Source: Lunatimonas lonarensis
GTDB lineage: Bacteria > Bacteroidota > Bacteroidia > Cytophagales > Cyclobacteriaceae
Direction: 5' to 3'
Assembly (NCBI RefSeq): GCF_000390185.1
Contig: NZ_AQHR01000068.1
Location: 1-51,898 of the forward strand
DNA length: 51,898 bases
Each line of letters begins with the position of its first letter. Positions within the stretch are counted from its first letter, which is position 1. The position numbers and the translations under genes are program-made. Under the pieces are notes generated by a model that was given only the letters and a program-made list of their open reading frames with translations, was not told the origin of the DNA and searched no databases. Positions 35,542 to 43,110 of this stretch are shown here, piece after piece.

Positions 35542-35943
35542 TTAAACGTGAAGGACTCCATACAGGTCCAGTTCTGGAATGTATCGGATATTTGCCGATT
35601 CCATACTGCCCTGTACAAATATAAATTTTTTGTCGAAAATTTGATCCATGATATAGTAACTCACCCAAAACTCATTTGTCAATGCAAAGAGGCTGGGCTG
35701 TATCGCTTCTACCTTGGCAATCGAAACCGGCTCCAGCTCTTCGATAAGGTGCCTAAGTACAGAAGTTTGCTTCTTTTCACCATCCAAGTGTCCGTAGCCC
35801 TTGGAAGTAACCATCACGGTCTGCAAGGAAATCAGGTTCTTGTTTATCAGGTAGACCGACCAGTCTTCGCCTGCATCCATTTGCTGCCTGGCAATGGCCA
35901 TCTTTACACCGGTCACCGGATGGAAGGTAATGTCTTTCTTCAT
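35542..35943 (-). CDS. Conserved hypothetical protein
   Basis: 133 residues, soluble, no signal peptide or membrane segment, no motif I can name. It has alternating hydrophobic strands (WSVYLINKNLISLQTVMVTSKGYG, FWVSYYIMDQIFDKKFIFVQGSM), suggesting a small beta-rich domain. It is 10 bases upstream of the exonuclease gene and is probably the first gene of the leftward block through rnr to the rhomboid gene. Function unknown. Confidence 0.75.
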   Translation of the reverse strand: MKKDITFHPVTGVKMAIARQQMDAGEDWSVYLINKNLISLQTVMVTSKGYGHLDGEKKQTSVLRHLIEELEPVSIAKVEAIQPSLFALTNEFWVSYYIMDQIFDKKFIFVQGSMESANIRYIPELDLYGVLHV

Positions 35944-36136
35944 TCGATTATTCTTTGATTTTTAAAGGCCAGAACATATCCCGGCTTATTGGGTTGCCTG
36001 CCCTGATTTCTCGCCGGAATTCTTCCCTTTTTAATCGTCTAACTGTGTGTCGATTTCGTCGCACCTATTCACCTTTGGCGGGCTCAGACTCTTTTCAACG
36101 CGGGCCGTCAGGGTACCCACCCCTCATCTTGAGGCC

Positions 36137-36874
36137 CTAGTCCTCCAAACCGAAACCTACCTCCAACCGCATATCAAACAGCTCGGATAGGTGCCTTTTC
36201 ATTTTTTCCTTCACTTCGGCCATATCCACGGGTCTTCCCAGCTCAAGATGTAGCGAGGTGACCGCCTTATCAGGGATGCCACAGGGAACAATATGTTGGA
36301 AGTAATGGATGTCGGCATTCACATTAAATGCAAAGCCATGCATCGTCACCCACCTACTGGACTTAACGCCCAGCGCACAGATCTTGCGAGGGTTCAACTG
36401 CTTCTCATGATCCAGCCACACGCCCGTCAGCCCGTCAATTCTTCCCGCCGCTACGCCATATTCTGCAAGGGTTCGAATAACGGCCTCTTCGAGAAAACGC
36501 AGGTACTTATGGATATCGGTAAAAAAGTTGTCCAAGTCCAAGATTGGGTAACCAACCAATTGCCCCGGCCCATGATAGGTAATATCCCCACCGCGGTTGA
36601 TTTTGTAAAAAACAGCTTGATGGTGTTTCAGTCCCTCCTCGTCCAGTAATAAGTGCCCATTGTCCCCACTTTTCCCAAGCGTGTACACATGGGGGTGCTC
36701 CACAAAAAGGAGGAAATTTGAGGTAATGGCCTGTTTTTCGTCGGCAAGCGACCGGTTTTGGATCTTTGTATCCACCGTCTGCGAAAAAAGACGCTCTTGA
36801 AAATCCCAGGTCTCCTTGTAATCTTTAAGACCTAAATCAATGAAATTTACCGCTTTATTCTTATTTTGGTTCAC
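36137..36874 (-). CDS. lipB: Octanoyl-[acyl-carrier protein]:protein octanoyltransferase
   Basis: 245 residues. Transfers octanoyl groups from acyl carrier protein to lipoyl domains, the first step of lipoate synthesis in place. Motifs are RGGDITYHGPGQLVGYPI with H101, RKICALGVK with the conserved lysine K164, RWVTMHGFAFNVN, and HIVPCGI with the acyl-cysteine C198. The set of catalytic residues is complete. It is transcribed leftward and divergent from yraN; lipA is not in the window. Confidence 0.95.
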   Translation of the reverse strand: MNQNKNKAVNFIDLGLKDYKETWDFQERLFSQTVDTKIQNRSLADEKQAITSNFLLFVEHPHVYTLGKSGDNGHLLLDEEGLKHHQAVFYKINRGGDITYHGPGQLVGYPILDLDNFFTDIHKYLRFLEEAVIRTLAEYGVAAGRIDGLTGVWLDHEKQLNPRKICALGVKSSRWVTMHGFAFNVNADIHYFQHIVPCGIPDKAVTSLHLELGRPVDMAEVKEKMKRHLSELFDMRLEVGFGLED

Positions 36875-36993
36875 TGGTTCCGGTTTTGCATTGAAACTGT
36901 AACGCTTCGGTACCCGGGTTAGTTCTGAACGCCCGGCACGAAGCTCTAAAGGTAGTAAAGCCGGCCTTTTTTTAAAAAGAACCCCCGTGTCTT

Positions 36994-37350
36994 ATGGCCG
37001 AGCATCTAGAAAAGGGAACGGAAGCCGAACAGCTGGCCAAAGAATGGCTAGAAGGTAAAGGCTATGAGTTTGTAGAAGCTAACTACAGGCACAAACACGC
37101 CGAAATCGATCTAATCCTTGTCCATCGGGGCATACTGGTATTCGTGGAGGTGAAATTCCGAAGCGGAACAGGCTATGGGTATGCAGAGGAATTTGTGGAT
37201 TACAGAAAACGTCAACTGATTATCCGCGCTGCGGATCATTACATCCACGAAAAAGACTGGCACCGGGACATCCGCTTCGATATCGTAGGTGTATACCGGG
37301 ACCGTAACGGCCGCATTGCCTTCAAGCATTTTGAGGACGCCTTCTATTAG
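36994..37350 (+). CDS. yraN: YraN family (UPF0102) endonuclease-fold protein
   Basis: 118 residues. The sequence KGTEAEQLAKEWLEGKGYEFVEANYRHKHAEIDLIL...LVFVEVKFRSG matches YraN, with the E...ID...EVK pattern of restriction-endonuclease-like (PD-(D/E)XK) folds. YraN is widely conserved; a Holliday-junction or DNA processing role has been proposed for the fold but is not established. Its stop overlaps by 4 bases the end of the convergent gene at 37347. Confidence 0.87.
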   Translation: MAEHLEKGTEAEQLAKEWLEGKGYEFVEANYRHKHAEIDLILVHRGILVFVEVKFRSGTGYGYAEEFVDYRKRQLIIRAADHYIHEKDWHRDIRFDIVGVYRDRNGRIAFKHFEDAFY

Positions 37351-38198
37351 CCGTCATTTCGATAGATCAAATTTCCCTCTTTATCCCACTCTGCCCGAAT
37401 AAAAGGCCGGAAGTTCCTCATAAAAGGTGTTGGCTGATACTGTATTTCCCGCTTTCTTACCAAACTATCTCCCTTACTCTCCCAAAACTCGGTCCACAGT
37501 CCCACCCGTTCTCCATAGCGGTACTCCCCGATCACCGCTACCTGGCCCCCTGGAAAAAAATGGTAATAATTACCCTCCTCCAAGTCATATTCGATGGGTG
37601 TCAAGCGCTCTATTGCTTTTTGTTCCCTGTTGTAGTAGGTGATGCGGGACTCCCTTGGCCAACCCTGGTAGAAATAGGACTTATCCACAAGTACACTCTT
37701 GCCGTCAAACGTCATCCACCTGCCATGTTTGGTACCGTAGTAGTACATCCCACTCTCCACCACCACATCGTTGATCCGCTTTTCATAGGGTCCGTGTAAC
37801 AGGTACCCCCTGGAGGGATCAAAATTCCGGTTTTTGATGGCTTTGGCTCGGGAATCGTACCAATAAATGTCCCGAATGTACGCATCTACCTTTTGGTTAC
37901 GCTGTGTCGTGTTGAACAATTGCACCGTCGTCTGGTCTCGGAAACTCGTACGGATTACGTTTCGGCTGGTTCTCTCCCCGAAATAAAAGTTCTTCCTTTC
38001 CTTCTTCTTGGCCTGCTTTTTCTTCTCCTTGACTTCTTCATCCCGATCCGAGAAAAGCAGAATGGGAGTTGAGGTTGGCAACATACGGTTGCTAACGACA
38101 CCGGAAGAATCGGGATCAACTACTCCTTCCTCCTGCGCCCATACAGGCGTCATTTGGCTCAAAATCAGCACCAACAGTATGCCCCATTTTCTTTGCAT
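37347..38198 (-). CDS. Secreted protein with MORN-like repeats
   Basis: About 283 residues from the ATG at 38198, which begins a clean signal peptide ending VWAQEE. After a Lys/Glu-rich stretch (EVKEKKKQAKKKERK, about 52-66) come repeated Gly/Tyr units such as ESGMYYYGTKHGRWMTF and EGNYYHFFPGGQVAVIGEYRYGERVGLWTEFW, which resemble MORN or YwqK-like antitoxin repeats found in many Bacteroidota exported proteins. The function of these is unknown. It is convergent with yraN. Confidence 0.7.
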   Translation of the reverse strand: MQRKWGILLVLILSQMTPVWAQEEGVVDPDSSGVVSNRMLPTSTPILLFSDRDEEVKEKKKQAKKKERKNFYFGERTSRNVIRTSFRDQTTVQLFNTTQRNQKVDAYIRDIYWYDSRAKAIKNRNFDPSRGYLLHGPYEKRINDVVVESGMYYYGTKHGRWMTFDGKSVLVDKSYFYQGWPRESRITYYNREQKAIERLTPIEYDLEEGNYYHFFPGGQVAVIGEYRYGERVGLWTEFWESKGDSLVRKREIQYQPTPFMRNFRPFIRAEWDKEGNLIYRNDG

Positions 38199-38293
38199 CT
38201 GATAGATAACGTACATCGCCGATTGGATATTTTACGGGTTAAATATATCTGATCAATTTACCGTAAAGGTTTAGAATTCAAAGGCAATATCCT

Positions 38294-38301
38294 TAATTTT
38301 G
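38294..38301 (+). promoter_or_regulatory. Possible -7 element TAATTTTG for the aminotransferase
   Basis: Exact TAnnTTTG match 105 bases before the start codon. The best -33 candidate is a degenerate TTTAG near 38270. The leader would be about 100 bases. Confidence 0.35.
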
Positions 38302-38406
38302 CCCCACAATCTTCGGATCTGTGAATATACCGATAATACTTTATCCAACAAATAAACCTAGTTATCAGCCTGGAATAGGCTGTCATTTAAAACTTTCGAC
38401 ACATTC

Positions 38407-39609
38407 ATGAACGCTATTTTATCGGATCGCATCAATGCCATGGAGGAATCTGCTACCCTGGCCATGGCAAAAAAAGCCAGGGAGCTCAAAAGTCAGGGCA
38501 TCAACATCATCAGCTTGAGTTTGGGAGAGCCTGATTTTAAAACCCCCGCCCATATCCAACAAGCTGCCAAAGATGCCATCGACGAGGGAAAGTACTTCTC
38601 GTATCCTCCGGTAGCCGGGTACCAAGACCTACGCGAAGCCATCGCCGGTAAACTTAGGCAGGAAAATGGTATAACCGCGGCAAAGGCCGAAAACATCGTC
38701 GTATCCACCGGTGCAAAGCACTCCATCGCCAATATTTTTATGTGTATCATCAACGAAGGTGATGAGGTGATTATCTTTTCCCCCTACTGGGTTTCCTACT
38801 CGGAAATCATCAAATTGGCCGGCGGAGTACCGGTGTTGATCGAAGGTACCTTAGAAAACAACTTCAAGGCCACTGCCCAGCAGTTGGAGGAAGCCATCAC
38901 GGACAAAACCAAAGCCGTGATCTATTCCTCGCCCTGCAATCCAACCGGTTCTGTGTTTAGCAAAGAAGAATTGGAAGCGATTGCCGAGGTCGTGAAGAAA
39001 CGTGACGACATCGTCGTGATAGCCGATGAGATCTATGAAAAAATCAATTTCACTGGATCCCACGCCAGCATCGCCTCCTTCCCGGGCATGTTTGAGCGAA
39101 CCATCACCGTGAACGGATTCTCCAAAGGATATGCCATGACAGGCTGGAGGGTAGGATATATCTGTGCGCCGGTAGCTATCGCCAAAGCCTGCGAAAAACT
39201 CCAAGGGCAGTTTACTTCCGGCGGCACAGGAATTGCCCAACGGGCTGCATTGGCGGGGATCGTCGGTGACCAAACTCCTACCAAAGAGATGGAAGCCGCC
39301 TACCTGAAGCGAAGGGATTTAGTGCTCGAACTGCTACGCGAAATCCCGGGGATCAAAACCCACGTACCGGAGGGTGCCTTTTATTTCTTCCCAGACGTAA
39401 CCGCTTTTTTTGGCAAAAAATCCGGTGACATGACCATCAACACTGCCGATGATTTTTGCTTGTATATATTGAATGACGCCCATGTTTCGCTGGTGACAGG
39501 GGAGGCCTTTGGTGCGCCAAATTGTGTGCGCCTGTCCTACGCCGCCTCAGAGGAAGAACTGAAGCAGGCATTGGCAAACATCAAGGAAGCAGTGGCTAAG
39601 TTGCAGTAA
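38407..39609 (+). CDS. aspC: PLP-dependent aspartate aminotransferase (class I, subgroup Ib type)
   Basis: 400 residues. The fold-type I aminotransferase pattern is clear: ISLSLGEPDFKTP, YPPVAGYQDLREAIAGKL, SPYWVSYSEIIKLAGG, SSPCNPTGSVFS (substrate loop), ADEIYEKI, and NGFSKGYAMTGWRVGYI with the PLP lysine. Overall it resembles the Thermus-type (subgroup Ib) aspartate aminotransferases that transfer amino groups between aspartate and 2-oxoglutarate; activity with prephenate is possible in this subgroup. It is a stand-alone gene followed by an unusually strong terminator hairpin. Confidence 0.85.
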   Translation: MNAILSDRINAMEESATLAMAKKARELKSQGINIISLSLGEPDFKTPAHIQQAAKDAIDEGKYFSYPPVAGYQDLREAIAGKLRQENGITAAKAENIVVSTGAKHSIANIFMCIINEGDEVIIFSPYWVSYSEIIKLAGGVPVLIEGTLENNFKATAQQLEEAITDKTKAVIYSSPCNPTGSVFSKEELEAIAEVVKKRDDIVVIADEIYEKINFTGSHASIASFPGMFERTITVNGFSKGYAMTGWRVGYICAPVAIAKACEKLQGQFTSGGTGIAQRAALAGIVGDQTPTKEMEAAYLKRRDLVLELLREIPGIKTHVPEGAFYFFPDVTAFFGKKSGDMTINTADDFCLYILNDAHVSLVTGEAFGAPNCVRLSYAASEEELKQALANIKEAVAKLQ

Positions 39610-39626
39610 TCATTCCAGTCAACCCC

Positions 39627-39681
39627 ACCGTTTGCACCGTGTATTTGGACATCAAAATCACCGGTGCAAACGGTTTTTATT
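39627..39681 (+). terminator. Terminator-like hairpin with a 13-bp stem after aspC
   Basis: ACCGTTTGCACCG (39627-39639) and CGGTGCAAACGGT (39662-39674) are perfectly complementary, with a 22-base loop and TTTTATTT following. It ends only about 13 bases before the glycosyltransferase start at 39694, so read-through would place that gene in the same transcript. Confidence 0.8.
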
Positions 39682-39693
39682 TCACCACTCGCT

Positions 39694-40401
39694 ATGCCCG
39701 CTCTAGTAATAACACCGGTAAAAGACGCCCTCGAGGCCACCAAGGAAACCATCCAAGCGATCCGGTCTTCTACCGTGAACTTGGCGTATCGGGTGTACAA
39801 CGACTACAGTTCTCCCGAAACCGAAGCAGGACTTAGCAAGATGGCACCATCCCATGATTTCCAGCTCTTTCATCTGCGAGACCTGACCGATACTCCTTCC
39901 CCCAACTACAAAACGGTCCTTCAACATGCCCAAAAATACGCCCTAGACCATGGCCTGGCGTTGATTATTGTGGAATCAGATGTGACCGTAAAAAAAGACA
40001 CCTTACAAAACCTGCTTACTTTCGGTGATCAACATCCGAACGCCGGAATGATAGGAGCCGTCACCGTGGATGAGCAGGATACCGTGAACTTTCCCTACCT
40101 GAAATTTAAAGGGGAAAAAGCCCCGCTGATCAATACCAAACGAAGTTTAAGCTTCTGCTGCACATTGCTGAGCAATCGTTTTTTACAGGCCTATGACTTC
40201 TCAAATTTGGATACTTCCAAAGATTGGTTTGACACCCATATCTCAAAAAAATCCATCGAACTGGGTTTTGAAAACTTTGTATTGATGGACACCCGAGTCC
40301 TGCATCGCCCACATGGCAGCCGACCTTGGAAGAAGCTAAAGTATACGAACCCGATTAGGTATTACCTCAACAAGTTTTTTAAGGGAAGGGACAAAATCTG
40401 A
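39694..40401 (+). CDS. Glycosyltransferase-like protein (GT-A fold)
   Basis: About 235 residues from the ATG at 39694. ALVITPVKDALEATKETIQAI is the nucleotide-sugar binding start of a GT-A (family 2-like) domain, and LALIIVESDVTVKKDTL takes the place of the usual DxD-containing strand (ESD here). The basic C terminus suggests membrane association. It probably adds a sugar to a surface polysaccharide. It is convergent with another glycosyltransferase 17 bases away. Divergence from the textbook motif lowers confidence in the exact family. Confidence 0.7.
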   Translation: MPALVITPVKDALEATKETIQAIRSSTVNLAYRVYNDYSSPETEAGLSKMAPSHDFQLFHLRDLTDTPSPNYKTVLQHAQKYALDHGLALIIVESDVTVKKDTLQNLLTFGDQHPNAGMIGAVTVDEQDTVNFPYLKFKGEKAPLINTKRSLSFCCTLLSNRFLQAYDFSNLDTSKDWFDTHISKKSIELGFENFVLMDTRVLHRPHGSRPWKKLKYTNPIRYYLNKFFKGRDKI

Positions 40402-40418
40402 AGACATGCAGACCCCTA

Positions 40419-41198
40419 CTACAGCTTGATTCCCATCCATTTGTAGAAAGTATTGATAAGCTTAGACCATGTTTTGCTTTTTCGTATCGGTCCATTCAGA
40501 TACTTGTATATAAAGTCGGCATGCTTCCGATTTATAAACTGATACGTCAACTGCCTGCCGCCTTGATCCACCGACTTTCGTCTGGAACCGGGACGGATGC
40601 GATAGAAGAACCCCTTAATGGGTAGCTTTACGACCTCCCCTTCGTTTTTCAACATCGAAATCCAAAACTCCCAGTCCTCAAATCCCCACGTCATTTCCTC
40701 TGCATAGCCACCGGTCAGTTCCCAATCCTTCCTTCGGTACATTGCCGAAACAAAAATCATGTTCCCCTTGGCCAGCTCTTTCCTACTGAACGGCTTTAAT
40801 TTCCATAGACCTGATTTTGCTCCAAATTTCTCTGCCTCACAATACACCACTTTGACATCCGATCGCTGTTCCAGGATGCCCACTGCTTTCGAGATGTAAT
40901 CGGGTGAAATGAGGTCATCTGCATCCAATGGCAGAATGTAGGTGCCGCTGGCCTGGCGTATTGCCATGTTTCTCGCGGCTGCGGGCCCCGCGTTGGGCTG
41001 CCTGAAAAACCGAACCCACGGATACGATTCGGCAAGTTGCTGCGCAATTTGCGGAGACTGATCAACCGACCCATCGTCTACCATAATCCATTCCAAATTG
41101 GGGTATCGTACTGCAAGGACAGACTGTACCGTCTCAGGCAGAAACAGCTCTTGGTTATATACCGGGGTGATGATGCTTACAAGCGGTTGATTTTCCAT
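40419..41198 (-). CDS. Family 2 glycosyltransferase
   Basis: 259 residues. VSIITPVYNQELFLPETVQSVLA, WIMVDDGSVDQSPQIAQ, PAAARNMAI and LPLDADDLISPDY (metal-binding DADD) make a standard inverting GT2 domain. The late segment GFEDWEFWISML carries the ED pair that usually includes the catalytic base. The acceptor is unknown but is likely an envelope glycan. It is leftward, with the long AT-rich intergenic region upstream. Confidence 0.9.
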   Translation of the reverse strand: MENQPLVSIITPVYNQELFLPETVQSVLAVRYPNLEWIMVDDGSVDQSPQIAQQLAESYPWVRFFRQPNAGPAAARNMAIRQASGTYILPLDADDLISPDYISKAVGILEQRSDVKVVYCEAEKFGAKSGLWKLKPFSRKELAKGNMIFVSAMYRRKDWELTGGYAEEMTWGFEDWEFWISMLKNEGEVVKLPIKGFFYRIRPGSRRKSVDQGGRQLTYQFINRKHADFIYKYLNGPIRKSKTWSKLINTFYKWMGIKL

Positions 41199-41792
41199 TT
41201 AGAAAAACGTTGCCCAAAAGTAATCAATCTTCTCTTCATTTGGCCCAGCGACCTCCCAATCCAAAAAAGATACCCCTGCCTGCTGTAATATTACAAAATA
41301 AAGATTGACTTTTCAATTTGGGTTTTGAAAAAATCACCCCCCAATAAATCAAAAAATCAGTGCCTGAATCCACCCCATTTACATATTGGCCTTTGTATTC
41401 CATAAGGCGCATATTGCTTTAATTTATTCATATTCAATTATATAGTAAGTATAACTGGTAACGAAATACGTGTGTATACATCATTCCCGAAAATCAACAA
41501 TTCTTTGCTGATCCTACATCCTTTAGATCAAAACGGCAACTATCAATCAGATTGCAAAATAAGCCGTTGTAATTATTTCGTTAAATTATCAAAAATTAGC
41601 CGGATGTTATCTTTGTTTTGTAAGCAAAAAAATTTGTATCTTTGTACCGGGTGATTAAGCAACTTTTTCTACTAGTTATTTTTCTTTGGAATTTGGATGG
41701 AGGGAACATTGAATTTACTTTTTTTACCTCCTAATCCCGTCTCTCTTCTGCTCAAAATAAACGGTTTCCGGTTCCTTGTCTATCTTTGTCAC
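41199..41792. other. Long AT-rich intergenic region with three TATCTTTG octamers
   Basis: 594 bases between the divergent glycosyltransferase and DUF4421 genes. Identical TATCTTTG elements occur at 41608-41615, 41637-41644 and 41781-41788. A short frame at 41472-41654 has no protein-like character. No RNA gene is recognisable, but the length and promoter-like content would allow an unannotated small RNA. Confidence 0.55.
41613..41644 (+). promoter_or_regulatory. Candidate promoter TTG-N21-TATCTTTG upstream of the DUF4421 gene
   Basis: TTG at 41613-41615 and TATCTTTG at 41637-41644 fit the Bacteroidota promoter spacing. It would give a leader of about 140 bases before the ATG at 41793. A third identical octamer at 41781-41788 is too close to that ATG for an ordinary leader. 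Confidence 0.45.
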
Positions 41793-42845
41793 ATGAAGCA
41801 TTTTTTACACTGGATCTATACATGCCTTCTCCTAGTTGGAATTCCATTCGCGGCAATTGGACAGGAAAGCCCTTCGGATAGATACTACGAGGCTTTTCCT
41901 ACCGAACTCACCACCCGATATTACTTTTCCAGAAAATACACCGCCTGGCAGGTGGGGGATAAGACGGGAGGCAATACCTATCGGTTTGAACCAAACTCTA
42001 CGTTAAATATGGGAGTAGGCGCTACCTACCAAAACCTAACACTCAACCTGGCCTATGGATTTGATTTCCTCAATCCAGATTTAGGCCAGGGAGACTCCAA
42101 GTACCTAGACCTCCAGGCCCATATGTACCCAAAAAAGCTCGTCATCGATTTTTTCGGGCAGTTTTACCGAGGTTACCACGTGGCGAATTCCGCCCTCCCC
42201 GGATCAGCCTCCGACCGGTTCACCGTATTGCCCGATATGCACGTGAGAAAGCTTGGCGCTTCGGTTCAATACCTGTTCAATGGAGAAAAACTTTCGCTCA
42301 GAGCGGCTTTTCTTCAAAACGAATGGCAAAAAAAATCGGCGGCCAGCGCACTTCTAGGATTCGAGATGTACGGAGGAACCACCTACAACGAAGGGGGAAT
42401 GTTGTCGCCGAGCCTAACGAATGAACAGATCGGCAGGTATGACCGATCGCGGTTTTTGGAATTCGGCCCCAATGCAGGCTATGTTGCTACCTTGGTCATC
42501 AAGCGACATTTCTTTCTCACCGGATCGGTAAGTACCAATCTGGGGCTGGGTTATCTTTCTTCTTTTGAGGGAGGCCAACAGGAAACCTCCTGGCAGGTAA
42601 CGCCTAATTTATTTGTAAGAGGTTTTGCGGGATATAACAGCCGCCATTGGTCTGTCAATGTGAACTACGTACATAACCGGGTCAATCTTCCGTCCACCAC
42701 GGCATACGACAATACCATAATGACGGGAAACTATCGATTTAACCTTGTCCACCGCATTGCCCCAGGACCAAAACTTGGACAGTCACTCGGCAAGCTGGAC
42801 AGTTTCCTGAAATCCCTTCGAAATAGAGGTAATAAGCCCCGGTAA
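41793..42845 (+). CDS. DUF4421 family outer-membrane barrel protein
   Basis: 350 residues from the ATG at 41793, which opens a signal peptide ending AAIGQE; the longer reading from 41697 crosses a promoter-like element. DRYYEAFPTELTTRYYFSRKYTAWQ is characteristic of DUF4421. The rest alternates aromatic-rich strands (LTLNLAYGFDFLNP, HFFLTGSVSTNLGLGYL, SVNVNYVHNRVNL), consistent with a beta-barrel in the outer membrane. Function of the family is unknown. The neighbours are glycosyltransferases on one side and susC on the other; no link is evident. Confidence 0.8.
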   Translation: MKHFLHWIYTCLLLVGIPFAAIGQESPSDRYYEAFPTELTTRYYFSRKYTAWQVGDKTGGNTYRFEPNSTLNMGVGATYQNLTLNLAYGFDFLNPDLGQGDSKYLDLQAHMYPKKLVIDFFGQFYRGYHVANSALPGSASDRFTVLPDMHVRKLGASVQYLFNGEKLSLRAAFLQNEWQKKSAASALLGFEMYGGTTYNEGGMLSPSLTNEQIGRYDRSRFLEFGPNAGYVATLVIKRHFFLTGSVSTNLGLGYLSSFEGGQQETSWQVTPNLFVRGFAGYNSRHWSVNVNYVHNRVNLPSTTAYDNTIMTGNYRFNLVHRIAPGPKLGQSLGKLDSFLKSLRNRGNKPR

Positions 42846-43047
42846 GAATGGCGATATCAGTAGTTTACATCTTTTTTTAAGATTCCATTTCTGACAACGA
42901 GAATAGTCGGTTATCGACAAAATTTTAATCCAAATAACATTCCGTTAACATTCTATTTACAAAAGCTTAAAATATCGAGACATATCCTAAAGGACATTTA
43001 ACGAAAAATATATCTTTTTTTCAAAATTTTTGCCTGTTATTAGTAGT

Positions 43048-43074
43048 ATGAATATTTCGTTTAATAGTATTCAT
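43048..43074. promoter_or_regulatory. Inverted repeat ATGAATA...TATTCAT upstream of susC
   Basis: A perfect 7-bp inverted repeat with a 13-base spacer, 37 bases before the susC start. A TATCTTTT near the -7 consensus lies at 43011-43018, so the repeat could be an operator just downstream of the promoter. Confidence 0.35.
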
Positions 43075-43110
43075 CCTAAGTCATATCGTTAAACCAGACC
43101 AAATGCATTT

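Noticed and set aside
37347-38198. MORN-like secreted protein as a toxin-antitoxin antitoxin
   Set aside because: The YwqK-like repeats are common in exported Bacteroidota proteins; there is no toxin gene beside it and it carries a signal peptide.
41472-41654. 60-residue open frame in the glycosyltransferase-DUF4421 gap
   Set aside because: Low-complexity AT-rich translation that overlaps promoter-like elements; no homology recognised.
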